Under the pieces are notes generated by a model that did no database searches, had not been told where the DNA came from, and was given only the letters and a program-made list of their open reading frames with translations. Position numbers and translations under genes: made by a program. This document shows positions 45,449-54,057 of a stretch of DNA of 64,000 nucleotides, in pieces. Numbering within the stretch: position 1 is the stretch's first letter; every line of letters starts with the position of its first letter. The DNA is taken from contig JAZSJJ010000005.1 in NCBI GenBank assembly GCA_045534225.1, positions 97,666 through 161,665 of the forward strand. Direction: 5' to 3'. The stretch is from UMGS1649 sp045534225. GTDB lineage: Bacteria; Bacillota; Clostridia; TANB77; CAG-465.

Positions 45449-45706
45449 ATGGCACATAAAAAAGGTGGTGGATCTACTAAGAACGGTAGAGACAGTATAG
45501 GTAAAAGACTTGGTGCTAAAAGAGCAGATGGACAATTTGTTGAAGCAGGAAACATTTTAGTAAGACAAAGAGGAACTAAAATACATCCAGGAACAAATGT
45601 TGGAATCGGTAAAGACGATACATTATTTGCTAAAGAAAGCGGTATACTAAAATTTGAAAGATTAGGTAGAGCTAAAACAAAAGCAAGTGTTTACAAAGAA
45701 AATTAA
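45449..45706 (+). CDS. rpmA: Ribosomal protein L27, no N-terminal extension
   Basis: 85 aa, starting MAHKKGGGSTKNGRDS. In most Firmicutes L27 carries a short leader (FASKKG type) removed by the Prp protease, whose gene lies between rplU and rpmA. Here both the leader and prp are absent. GAGGAG lies upstream of the ATG; no earlier in-frame start would add such a leader. Confidence 0.97.
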   Translation: MAHKKGGGSTKNGRDSIGKRLGAKRADGQFVEAGNILVRQRGTKIHPGTNVGIGKDDTLFAKESGILKFERLGRAKTKASVYKEN

Positions 45707-45709
45707 TTA

Positions 45710-45745
45710 TAAAAAGTGCCTTAAATATAGGGCACTTTTATTGTT
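45710..45745 (+). terminator. Terminator of rplU-rpmA
   Basis: Stem AAAAGTGCC / GGGCACTTTT followed by ATTGTTT. Confidence 0.88.
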
Positions 45746-45769
45746 TCTATTAGCTAAATAGTATATAAT
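45741..45769 (+). promoter_or_regulatory. Promoter of trpS
   Basis: TTGTTT (45741-45746), a 17-bp spacer and TATAAT (45764-45769). The leader is too short for a T-box. Confidence 0.6.
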
Positions 45770-45813
45770 ATAACTTAGAGTTATATATAATGAATATATA
45801 TGAGGTGAAAGAA

Positions 45814-46839
45814 ATGAAAGAGAAAAAAAGAATATTAACAGGGGATAGACCTACTGGTAAGCTACATATAGGACATTACTTTGGTTCATTACAAAACAGA
45901 GTAAAACTACAAGATGAATATGAGACATATATTCTTGTAGCAGATGTTCAAGCTTTAACAGATAATTTTAATAACCCTGCAAAAGTAAGAGAAAATATAT
46001 TAGAAACAACAATAGATAACTTATCTGCTGGACTTGATCCAAATAAAGTTACGTTTGTAGTTCAATCAATGGTACCAGAAATAGCAGAACTAACAGTTTT
46101 CTATTCTAATTTAGTAACAGTATCTAGACTACAAAGAAATCCGACTATTAAAACTGAAATTGCTCAAAAGAAAGAGATATTTGGTAATAGTGGAGAATCT
46201 GTAACTTATGGCTTTTTAGGTTATCCAGTATCGCAAGCAGCAGATATTACAGCATTTAATGCAGATGTAATACCTGTGGGTGATGACCAATTACCTTTAA
46301 TTGAACAAACTAGAGAAATAGTTAGAAAGTTTAATTCGCTTTATGGTGAAGGGGAAGATATTTTAACAGAACCAGAAGCAATACTAAGTAAAAACTCTAG
46401 AATTAAGGGCTTAGATGGTGGAGTTAAAATGGGTAAGAGTTTAGGTAACGCTATATATCTTGCAGATGATGACGAAACAATAAAGAGCAAGGTTATGGGG
46501 GCTGTAACAGATCCAGCTAAAATTAGAAAAGATGATCCTGCAAACCCAGATGTTTGTATGGTTGCATATTACCACAAATTATTTAGCGATGATTCATATG
46601 CTACAGTTTGTGAAGAATGTAAAGCGGGAGCTAGAGGATGCGTTAATTGTAAACGTGAACTTATAGCTAACATTATTAAAAAGATGGAACCAATCCGTGA
46701 AAGAAGAAGATATTATGAAACTCATAAAGAAGAAGTTAAAGATATCTTAGAAAAAGGAACTAAAAAAGCACGCGAGATTACTAAAGAAACTTTAAGACAA
46801 GTAAAAAGTGCTATGAAGATAGATTATTTTGAAGAATAA
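45814..46839 (+). CDS. trpS: Tryptophanyl-tRNA synthetase
   Basis: 341 aa from ATG 45814, which follows GAGGTGAAA; an ATG 8 codons upstream precedes that site. The class I motifs are DRPTGKLHIGHYFG and GVKMGKSLGN (KMSKS-type). Additional Cys pairs (CEECKAGARGCVNC) lie near residue 270. First gene of a run with the 46864 orphan, obgE and bofA. Confidence 0.95.
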   Translation: MKEKKRILTGDRPTGKLHIGHYFGSLQNRVKLQDEYETYILVADVQALTDNFNNPAKVRENILETTIDNLSAGLDPNKVTFVVQSMVPEIAELTVFYSNLVTVSRLQRNPTIKTEIAQKKEIFGNSGESVTYGFLGYPVSQAADITAFNADVIPVGDDQLPLIEQTREIVRKFNSLYGEGEDILTEPEAILSKNSRIKGLDGGVKMGKSLGNAIYLADDDETIKSKVMGAVTDPAKIRKDDPANPDVCMVAYYHKLFSDDSYATVCEECKAGARGCVNCKRELIANIIKKMEPIRERRRYYETHKEEVKDILEKGTKKAREITKETLRQVKSAMKIDYFEE

Positions 46840-46863
46840 TTAAATTAACATAGGAGGAAAAAT

Positions 46864-48300
46864 ATGATTGCAGAATGTGCACTTTTAGGTGCAGGTGCAG
46901 TTGTTGCATCTGATGCAGTGAAAATAGAATATTTAAAAAGCAAACACCGTGAATTAACTGATGCAGAAAAACATGAATTCATGTCTGATGATTCTAGACG
47001 TTTTATTCATTTTACATCAGAAGCGAGTGCTAAAAGAATAATGCAATCGGGTTTCTTAATTCCAACTAAAGGTGTGGTAAACAATCATTTTACTAGAAGT
47101 ATGGATTCTAGAGGTAGAACTCGTGATTCGGAAATGGTATATATGTTTGATTCTGCAACTTTTAGTGTAGATGATTATATACGCAACTTGCCAATAAAAC
47201 GTTCACCGTTTAACGGCTGTTATGAATATTATGCAATAAGTACCAAGCCAAATAAATATGATATACATGATTTTAGAAAAAGAGCTCAGGATGGAGCGAT
47301 TACATATGAAGGTAGATTAGATATTGATGGTACAGATACAAGACTTGTTAAATATGCGTTAACATTGGACGAGCAGGGAGAATATACATTTACAGAAATG
47401 GCAATGGACGCAGAATATACACCAACACCAGAACTACTAGCGAAACTAGAGAAAGACAAAACAACAGCCATAGGATATATAGCAAAAACATATATGTCTG
47501 AAGTAAGAAAATCTAAAGAATCTATGAGAAGATTTAGAGCAGAAAAAGATATATATAAAGAGCAAATAAGAAGAAAAAAAGAATTAGCTAAGGCTAATAG
47601 ACAGTTTGCTCAAGAAGAAAAGGATAAATCATATATATATGAACAAGATGGTAGAACAATAGTAGTTAAGAATATAGAATATGAACAAGTAGGTGGAAAG
47701 AAACTTCAAAAAATAGCAATAATGGAAAGAGAAGATGAAAGTAAAAAATCTAAACCTAGTATGACATTTTGTTATATGGATGAATTAGATGTATCTAAAC
47801 TTGAACCAGAAGTTGCTAGTAAATATTTTTTCACTAACCATGATGAGGCTAGAAATAGCAAAAGCAAAATGCCTAGATATATTGGTATGCCGCTTTTAAA
47901 TCTTGAAACAGGTGAAGTAGTAAATGAATATGATACAACCATAGATAAAGATTTTAGAGCACATATGGATAGAAAGTATAAAACAAGTGAAGCTTTGGAA
48001 GAAAGATACGAAAAAGTTAAAAAAAGTAGAGGGATAGTTGCTAAAGTAAAATCAATGTTTTTGAGAATATTTAAGAAGGAACAACCTTTGACATTATCTG
48101 AAGCCGAAGCAGATAGACAAAGATTAGCAGATATGGGATATTCAAGTGTTGAAGCTATGAATAATGACGATAGAGATGCAAAAATGTTTAAACTTCTAGA
48201 AGATGGAACATATCCACCGGAAGAAGTTGCAACATACGATTTAACAAACGAAAGACAAGATACATTAATGTGTGAACCAAGAGAAGTAGAGGAGAAATAA
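46864..48300 (+). CDS. Orphan protein with ART-like N-terminal motif, 478 aa
   Basis: No family assigned. Residues 47-65 (FIHFTSEASAKRIMQSGFL) resemble the opening of ADP-ribosyltransferase/KptA-like folds, in which an His, Ser/Thr and helix-SG turn hold NAD; YMFDSATFSVDDYIRNLP might be the next strand. A charged central coil lies near 225-260; the tail includes a basic stretch KVKSMFLRIFKKE and an acidic end. No catalytic Glu can be assigned securely. The stop is followed immediately by the obgE ATG, so the two are co-transcribed. ART assignment is a hypothesis only. Confidence 0.7.
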   Translation: MIAECALLGAGAVVASDAVKIEYLKSKHRELTDAEKHEFMSDDSRRFIHFTSEASAKRIMQSGFLIPTKGVVNNHFTRSMDSRGRTRDSEMVYMFDSATFSVDDYIRNLPIKRSPFNGCYEYYAISTKPNKYDIHDFRKRAQDGAITYEGRLDIDGTDTRLVKYALTLDEQGEYTFTEMAMDAEYTPTPELLAKLEKDKTTAIGYIAKTYMSEVRKSKESMRRFRAEKDIYKEQIRRKKELAKANRQFAQEEKDKSYIYEQDGRTIVVKNIEYEQVGGKKLQKIAIMEREDESKKSKPSMTFCYMDELDVSKLEPEVASKYFFTNHDEARNSKSKMPRYIGMPLLNLETGEVVNEYDTTIDKDFRAHMDRKYKTSEALEERYEKVKKSRGIVAKVKSMFLRIFKKEQPLTLSEAEADRQRLADMGYSSVEAMNNDDRDAKMFKLLEDGTYPPEEVATYDLTNERQDTLMCEPREVEEK

Positions 48301-49587
48301 ATGTTTGTAGATTATACTAAAATAAAAGTAAAAGCAGGCGATGGTGGCAATGGAGCAATGACATTCCACAGAGAAAAATATGTAGATAGCGGCGGACCAG
48401 ACGGTGGAGATGGCGGCCGTGGCGGAAGCATAATCTTCAGAGTACATCCTGGTATGAATACATTAATAAACTTTAGTTATAATAAAAAAATATTTGCTAA
48501 AAATGGCGAAAATGGTGCAAAGAAAAATTGTGCAGGTAAAAGCGCAGAAGATGTTTATGTAGATGTACCAAAAGGAACAGTTGTAAGAGATTTAGAAAAT
48601 GGTAAGATTATAGCAGACTTAAATAAAGATGATTCTGTAGCAGTAATAGCTAAAGGTGGTCGTGGAGGTAAAGGTAACCAACATTTTGCAAACTCTGTAA
48701 GACAAGCTCCAAGATTTTCGGAACAAGGTGAACCAGGTGAAGAAAAAGAACTTGAACTTGAACTTAAACTAATAGCAGATGTAGGACTTGTAGGATTCCC
48801 TAATGTAGGCAAATCTACATTAATATCTATGGTATCATCAGCAAAACCTAAGATTGCAAATTATCACTTTACAACATTAGAACCAAGTTTAGGTGTTGTA
48901 ACCGCAAAAGATGGTTCGTCATTTGTAATGGCAGATATACCTGGAATTATTGAAGGAGCAGCTGAAGGTGTAGGTCTTGGAATTAAATTCTTAAGACACA
49001 TTGAAAGAAATAAAATATTACTTCATGTAATAGATATATCTGGAAGTGAAGACCGTGATCCTATAGATGACTACTATACAATAAATGTTGAACTCAGAAA
49101 GTTTAGTGAAAAACTAGCAGAGAAGAAACAAATAATTGTAGCGAATAAGATAGATGTTATGACAGATGAATCTAAACTAGAAGAATTAAAAGAAGTAGCT
49201 GCTAAAGATGGCCGCGAAGTAGTAGCAATATCTGCTGCAACTAATATAAATGTAAAAGAATTAGTTGAAATAGTAGCTAAAGCGTTAAAAGAACTTCCTG
49301 AAGAAGAAATGGAAGATACAGATGAAGAAGTATTTACAATTTCATTAGACAAGCGTAATAAAGGTGAAGAAGAATTTAAGATAGACATTATAGAATGTGA
49401 ATATACAGTAACTGGACCATCGATAGATAAACTTATGAGAAGAGTTAATGTAGAAGATTTTGAATCTAGACAATACATGCAACGTTCACTAAAACTTATG
49501 GGAGTAATGGATGAATTAAGAAAAATGGGTATTGAAGCAGGGGATACTGTGGATATCAAAGGCTTTAAGTTTAACTGGGAAGAATAA
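48301..49587 (+). CDS. obgE: GTPase Obg
   Basis: Ribosome-assembly and stress GTPase. 428 aa. The glycine-rich Obg fold starts MFVDYTKIKVKAGDGGNG; the G domain contains GFPNVGKSTL (about residues 165-174), DIPGIIEGA and NKIDVM; a C-terminal OCT domain ends the protein. The ribosome binding site (GAGGAG) lies in the last codons of the preceding orphan. Confidence 0.97.
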   Translation: MFVDYTKIKVKAGDGGNGAMTFHREKYVDSGGPDGGDGGRGGSIIFRVHPGMNTLINFSYNKKIFAKNGENGAKKNCAGKSAEDVYVDVPKGTVVRDLENGKIIADLNKDDSVAVIAKGGRGGKGNQHFANSVRQAPRFSEQGEPGEEKELELELKLIADVGLVGFPNVGKSTLISMVSSAKPKIANYHFTTLEPSLGVVTAKDGSSFVMADIPGIIEGAAEGVGLGIKFLRHIERNKILLHVIDISGSEDRDPIDDYYTINVELRKFSEKLAEKKQIIVANKIDVMTDESKLEELKEVAAKDGREVVAISAATNINVKELVEIVAKALKELPEEEMEDTDEEVFTISLDKRNKGEEEFKIDIIECEYTVTGPSIDKLMRRVNVEDFESRQYMQRSLKLMGVMDELRKMGIEAGDTVDIKGFKFNWEE

Positions 49588-49628
49588 AATGTACAAGAAT
49601 ATAATAGATTGTACAAGGAGGAGTTAAA

Positions 49629-49883
49629 ATGGAAATATTAGGACTTATAGGTGGAGTAATTGCATTAATAATAATTGTAAGATTATTATTATGCCCAATA
49701 AAAGTGTTTTTTAAGTTATTAATAAATGCAGCAGTTGGTTTAGTAATACTATTTATATTTAATCATTTTGGTTTGATGTTAGTAGGATTTACAATTCCAA
49801 TAAACTTTATAACTGCAGCAATAGTTGGTATACTTGGAATACCAGGAATTTTAGGACTAATCGCATATTTTATGTTTTTTTAA
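49629..49883 (+). CDS. bofA: BofA-type pro-sigma-K processing inhibitor
   Basis: 84 aa, two or three membrane segments. FKLLINAAVGLVILFIFNHFG, split here as LLINAAVG and IFNHFG, and the end IPINFITAAIVGILGIPG match BofA, which inhibits the SpoIVFB protease in the outer forespore membrane. RBS AAGGAGGAG, 41 bases after obgE. The family assignment rests on the closing IPxNxxTAxIVGxLGIPG motif. Confidence 0.82.
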   Translation: MEILGLIGGVIALIIIVRLLLCPIKVFFKLLINAAVGLVILFIFNHFGLMLVGFTIPINFITAAIVGILGIPGILGLIAYFMFF

Positions 49884-49935
49884 TTAAGTAAATAATTGAA
49901 ATTTAATCCCGCTTATGGTAAAATTCTTACCATAG

Positions 49936-50009
49936 GCGGGATTAGTTTAGTGGTAGAATACAAGGCTTCCGATCTTTTGGCGTGGGTTCGATTCCCACAT
50001 CTCGCTCCA
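49936..50009 (+). tRNA. tRNA-Gly (anticodon UCC), weak anticodon stem
   Basis: 74 bases with encoded CCA. The acceptor GCGGGAT pairs with ATCTCGC (one G-U) and the T arm is GTGGG/CCCAC. The anticodon loop CTTCCGA has G at position 37, and the stem CAAGG/TCTTT has a C-U mismatch at 27-43 and a G-U at 31-39. It borders the accessory island. Confidence 0.88.
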
Positions 50010-50011
50010 TT

Positions 50012-50050
50012 TTAAAACAACTTGCGAACTATCGTAGGTTGTTATTTTTG
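50012..50050 (+). terminator. Terminator of tRNA-Gly
   Basis: Stem AACAAC / GTTGTT with a long loop, then TATTTTTG. Confidence 0.6.
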
Positions 50051-50090
50051 TATATACAATGTTCTCTTGCTAGAAAGGGGGACATTTTTT

Positions 50091-50464
50091 ATGCTTGAAT
50101 TTAAGATAATACAAGAATTAAAGCCAAATACTGAAATACTAGAAATCATTAAAAACTACACTTACAAAACTAAAAATGGAAATATAAATGGGTTCGGAAG
50201 AATAAGACTCACATATTAAAAAGAACATAAACAAGCACTTTATACAACACTTTTAATGACAAATGAGCTTACAAATCATCTTATTCTAGTAAGTAAAAAT
50301 GCAGAAGATTTGCTAAATAATTTGATGGAAAGTTACAAAGAAACTGACGAAAAATTATCTGAAAAAAAAGTAAAGCAATGAATCAAATTGAGTGGGTTAA
50401 ACTAATGAATAATTACAAAAATATAGTAGAAGAAATTATATTAAAAGAATATATTTTTATATAA
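50091..50464 (+). pseudogene. tnpV remnant (transposon-encoded protein), broken
   Basis: Reading through stops and one frameshift gives the TnpV pattern. The first part ends GFGRIRLTY, then a TAA at 50218-50220, then KEHKQALYTTLLMTNEL in the same frame. The frame then breaks near 50377, and from ATG 50378 a second frame gives NQIEWVKLMNNYKN and VEEIILKEYIFI. Known TnpV proteins have a GRxGxxRxTYLxEHR...LY..LL..G.L block and a QMxWVxxMNNIRxRAxEIV block, as here. TnpV accompanies Tn4451/Tn916-type and related mobile elements. It lies 80 bases past tRNA-Gly. The ATG is preceded by GGGGG. Confidence 0.8.
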
Positions 50465-50624
50465 GAAAATGTAAAAAAAGAGGAAAAAATTATACAATAA
50501 TTTATATTTTTAGCTAATGTGGGAGTAAAAAATTAAAATAGCCAGCACTGAATTTGTACTCCCATACAAATTCATATGTGGGGAAAATCCCCAACCTCCC
50601 TTAAATTTTGAAAAATAATAATTA
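50465..50624. repeat. Gap with imperfect hairpins
   Basis: No gene seen. An imperfect inverted repeat (TGGGAGTAAAAAATT / AATTTGTACTCCCA) spans 50520-50565, and a small hairpin GGGGAAAATCCCC spans about 50580-50592, followed by AACCTCCC. These are probably leftovers of the element that carried tnpV. Confidence 0.4.
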
Positions 50625-50665
50625 GAAAAAAATACAATGAAGATTTCATTTTCTACATTGTATTT
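50625..50665 (-). terminator. Terminator of the island operon (minus strand)
   Basis: Minus strand stem AATACAATG / CATTGTATT followed by a T run, 15 bases past the HD gene stop. Confidence 0.7.
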
Positions 50666-50679
50666 AATTTTATTAAATA

Positions 50680-51339
50680 TTAATAATTTGCATTCCACTC
50701 TGATAAAAATTCATTTACAAAATCTTTCATAAAATTGGTTCTTTTTTCAGCAAGTTCTTTGGCTGTTTTTGTATTCATATTATCACCAAGTTTAAATAGT
50801 TTATGATAGAAATGATGTATTGTAGATTCATCATCCCCATTAGATTCGGCATAATCGTTTTTTTCATTTAATGGAGCACTAGGATCGTACATAACAACAT
50901 TGTGTGCACCACCATAAGAAAAAGTTCTCCCAATTCCAATAGCACCTATAGCATCTAAATTATCTGCATCTTGCAATATTAAAGTGTTTATATCATCAAC
51001 ATTATTTCCATTCCAATTATATTGTTCGTGATATTCAATACAATAACATATCTTTTCAACTTGTTCATTAGTTAAATCTATTTTTGATAATATATTTCTA
51101 ATAGTATCTAAAGAATCTTTTGGAGAAACAAAAGTACCTGTTTCATTTTGCATTATTCTATGTACATCATGAAGAAAAGCAGCAACACCTATTACAATTC
51201 TATCTCCACCTTCTTTTGCTTGAAGATACAATGCAGTGTTCATTGTTCTTTCTAAATGACTAATATCGTGACCACTAGAATCTTTTTTAAATAATTCGAT
51301 TACAAGAGGTCTTAAATCTTCTATATATTTTTCTAACAT
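50680..51339 (-). CDS. HD-domain hydrolase (YedJ-like)
   Basis: Metal-dependent phosphohydrolase family. 219 aa. The HD residues are GHDISHLERT (first His), AAFLHDVHRI (His-Asp) and LILQDADNLDAIGAIGIGR (last Asp), the pattern of uncharacterised YedJ-type enzymes; the substrate is unknown. RBS AAGGAGG. Last gene of a four-gene minus-strand run, more AT-rich than flanking core genes. It could be metabolic cargo or part of a defence set. Confidence 0.83.
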   Translation of the reverse strand: MLEKYIEDLRPLVIELFKKDSSGHDISHLERTMNTALYLQAKEGGDRIVIGVAAFLHDVHRIMQNETGTFVSPKDSLDTIRNILSKIDLTNEQVEKICYCIEYHEQYNWNGNNVDDINTLILQDADNLDAIGAIGIGRTFSYGGAHNVVMYDPSAPLNEKNDYAESNGDDESTIHHFYHKLFKLGDNMNTKTAKELAEKRTNFMKDFVNEFLSEWNANY

Positions 51340-51350
51340 ATTAATCCTCC

Positions 51351-52514
51351 TTAAAAATCTTTAAATATTTTCTCTAAGTTTTGTAAGGCTATTTTTAGTT
51401 TTTCTTTAGGTAAGGCTATATTGATTCTTTGAAATCCTTTACCAGAACTACCAAACATTTTTCCGTTATCTAACCATAATTTTGCTTCTTTAATCATTAA
51501 TTCTTCTATTTTATCATCTGATAAATTTAATTCATTAAAATCTAACCAAAGAAGATATGTTCCCTCGGGATAAATTAATTTAATCTTTGGTAATCTTTCT
51601 TTTAAAAATATATCTACATAATTTATATTATCTAACAAATATTTTTTTAATTCATTTAACCAATTCTGACCTTTTTCATAAGCTGATTGGCAAGCAACTA
51701 ACCCCATTATATTTATAAGGCTATAGCCTGTATTCCATAATTCTAATTGGAATTTTTCACGAATTTCTTCATTTGGTATAAATATATTAGATACTTGTAA
51801 TCCAGCTAAGTTAAATGTTTTTGTTGGAGCAGTACAAAGTATTACTTGATTTTGAATATCTGTACAATTTAATATACAAGTATGATTTCCTTTCCAAATA
51901 AAATCGCTATGTATCTCATCACAAACAATAAATACATTATATCTTTTGCAAATTTCAATAATTTTATTTAATTCATTTTTAGTCCAGACTTTACCAACTG
52001 GATTATGAGGAGAACACAACAAATATGCTTTAACATTATATTGTTTAATTTTATTTTCAAAATCTTCAAAATCTATTTCATAATGACCATTTGTTAGTAC
52101 TAAATCACTACTTACAATTTTTCTTTTATTATCTTTTACGACTTCAGTAAATGGATAATAAACAGGATTATTTATTAATACACAATCATTTTCTTGAGTA
52201 AGTGTTTTTACTGCTGTTGCTAGAGCAAATACTATACCGGGAGTTATTACAAGCCACTCTTGTTTTAACTCTACATTATGATTTTGTTTATACCAATTTT
52301 CAATCGCATTAAAATATGTCTCATCATTTTTAGAATATCCAAATACTCCGTGGTCTATTTTTTTATGCATATCATTTAATATTTCTTCGCAACATTTAAA
52401 ATCCATATCAGCGACCCACATAGGAAATACATCATCTGGCTTATTCTTATCAGATTTAAAATCGTATTTTAAACTATTAGTTTTGTTTCTATTTATTTCT
52501 TCGTCAAAATTCAT
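51351..52514 (-). CDS. PLP-dependent aminotransferase, PatB/MalY (cystathionine beta-lyase) type
   Basis: 387 aa, fold type I. PMWVADMDF at residues 31-39, LLCSPHNPVGKVW, CDEIHSDF (PLP-binding Asp) and TAPTKTFNLAG (PLP Lys) are the PatB signature. It probably cleaves C-S bonds of cysteine conjugates, giving pyruvate and ammonia. RBS AAAGGAGG. It lies 11 bases upstream of the HD hydrolase gene. Confidence 0.9.
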   Translation of the reverse strand: MNFDEEINRNKTNSLKYDFKSDKNKPDDVFPMWVADMDFKCCEEILNDMHKKIDHGVFGYSKNDETYFNAIENWYKQNHNVELKQEWLVITPGIVFALATAVKTLTQENDCVLINNPVYYPFTEVVKDNKRKIVSSDLVLTNGHYEIDFEDFENKIKQYNVKAYLLCSPHNPVGKVWTKNELNKIIEICKRYNVFIVCDEIHSDFIWKGNHTCILNCTDIQNQVILCTAPTKTFNLAGLQVSNIFIPNEEIREKFQLELWNTGYSLINIMGLVACQSAYEKGQNWLNELKKYLLDNINYVDIFLKERLPKIKLIYPEGTYLLWLDFNELNLSDDKIEELMIKEAKLWLDNGKMFGSSGKGFQRINIALPKEKLKIALQNLEKIFKDF

Positions 52515-52526
52515 ATTTTACCTCCT

Positions 52527-53336
52527 TTAATTATTTTCTATTTCTTCTAAAATTTTATTCCAATCATCTCTATATAAAGCATTAGTTAATATATTTTCTA
52601 AATATATGTTATATATATTTTCATTATATGTGGGTTGAACCAAAGGCATATTAGCCATCAGAAATAATAGAACAGCTAAAGTTTTATCATCTGTTTTTTC
52701 AAAAAATATTCCTCTTGTATCATTGAAACTTATTTGACCTTTACAAGAATTTATAATTGTGTAATCTCCAGCAACAATAACATCAAATTGATGTATACGT
52801 TTTATTTTATTATCTTTATAAAAATTTAAAATAGTATCAATTAATTTTTCAATATCAGAATATGTTTTCTCTGCATATAGGATAGTAGGAATTTTATATG
52901 TATATTCATTTTTATCTTTTTCCCAAATGAGACCATTTCTAACTCTAGTCAATTCTTTTACACTTTTTATTTGTTTGAGTGCTCTTTCAATTTCATCCTT
53001 ATCGCATAAAGCCCCTTTAATCTCCACTGCATAATCTACACCATCTGCAAAAATAACTGATGCCTTTTTATTTTTTATATCTATGGTATGTGGATGTGAT
53101 GGATCAAGTATTATACAATCTATAGATGCACTTCTTTTATTATAACTATCTATAATATTTCCTTTTGTAATTCTATAAGGAAAAGGAAAATATTTTTCAA
53201 AAAAGGAGTGAAATATTTCTTCTCGTCTATCTGCAATTTCTTGTGGAGTACCTTTTCCTTCAACAGAAGCTTTAGACAAACCTAATTTTAATTCTTGATA
53301 TTCTAACTCTAACAATTTAATAAATTCATCATTCAT
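52527..53336 (-). CDS. DUF6602-like protein, probable PD-(D/E)XK nuclease fold
   Basis: 269 aa from ATG 53336-53334; an ATG five codons earlier is possible, but GGAG lies between the two. The start overlaps the previous gene by 8 bases (AATGAATGA), so translation is coupled. YRITKGNIID, SASIDCIILDP and ADGVDYAVEIKGAL give the D...ExK core of the restriction-endonuclease-like fold; DUF6602 proteins have this layout. It may cleave or bind nucleic acid. A defence function is plausible from fold and island location but unproven. Confidence 0.68.
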   Translation of the reverse strand: MNDEFIKLLELEYQELKLGLSKASVEGKGTPQEIADRREEIFHSFFEKYFPFPYRITKGNIIDSYNKRSASIDCIILDPSHPHTIDIKNKKASVIFADGVDYAVEIKGALCDKDEIERALKQIKSVKELTRVRNGLIWEKDKNEYTYKIPTILYAEKTYSDIEKLIDTILNFYKDNKIKRIHQFDVIVAGDYTIINSCKGQISFNDTRGIFFEKTDDKTLAVLLFLMANMPLVQPTYNENIYNIYLENILTNALYRDDWNKILEEIENN

Positions 53337-54057
53337 TCTTAAGTTCTCCATTCTTAGTTTTTTCTATACTTTCCATAATTTTGCATAAATGTATTCCTAA
53401 ATACGTAAATGTAAAACAAAGATATGTATTAAATGAATCAGTCATTTTATTTGGAATATATTTTGATAATTTTATAAAATTGTTATATGATAGTTTTTCA
53501 AATACATTGAATATATTTGAACTTTCTTGACTTGGCATTAGAGTAAGTGATTCTCCAATTATCAAACTATTCTCATTACTAACAAAATCATCTTTATTTA
53601 CACGATATTCATAATTCATTATTAAATCGGGAACAAATTCATAATTATTGCCAATTTCTTTTTTTAAATGATTTACATCAAATTTTTCATTTCCTCGTTT
53701 TTTCCAAAGATTAAAGTATAACACATCTATATCATTTTTTGTTAATTTCATAAAACCATCAATAATATTTTCGAAGTTGTCTTCTGACATATTTAATATA
53801 TTTACTGCTATTTCAATAAAATAATCTGATTCTTCAGATAACGCTTTTACAATTAGATTTTTGATTTTATATCTATTGATAATCTTGTATTGAAATATAT
53901 CAAATTCTTGTAATTTTTTATTTAAAATATCTATTTTTTCATTTATAATTTCTATTTCATCAACACTTAAATAAGAATTTAAGTATCCATTCATTAGAGA
54001 GCCAATTGTACCATAAGAATTTATTTTTAAATTACTACAATTTTTTATTTGTTGCAT
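53329..54057 (-). CDS. Orphan island protein, 242 aa
   Basis: First gene of the island operon, RBS AAGGAGG. Predominantly helical, with residues 35-60 (VDEIEIINEKIDILNKKL) like a coiled coil and hydrophobic helices near the end (TYLCFTFTYLGIHLCKIM). No known domain. It overlaps the DUF6602-like gene, which suggests the two work together. Confidence 0.65.
   Translation of the reverse strand: MQQIKNCSNLKINSYGTIGSLMNGYLNSYLSVDEIEIINEKIDILNKKLQEFDIFQYKIINRYKIKNLIVKALSEESDYFIEIAVNILNMSEDNFENIIDGFMKLTKNDIDVLYFNLWKKRGNEKFDVNHLKKEIGNNYEFVPDLIMNYEYRVNKDDFVSNENSLIIGESLTLMPSQESSNIFNVFEKLSYNNFIKLSKYIPNKMTDSFNTYLCFTFTYLGIHLCKIMESIEKTKNGELKNE

Noticed and set aside
50510..50698. Minus-strand open frame of 62 codons after the HD gene
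   Set aside because: It overlaps the operon terminator and hairpins and has no ribosome binding site.
52527..53351. Longer start for the DUF6602-like gene at 53351
   Set aside because: Possible, but GGAG lies between this ATG and the one at 53336, favouring the shorter form.
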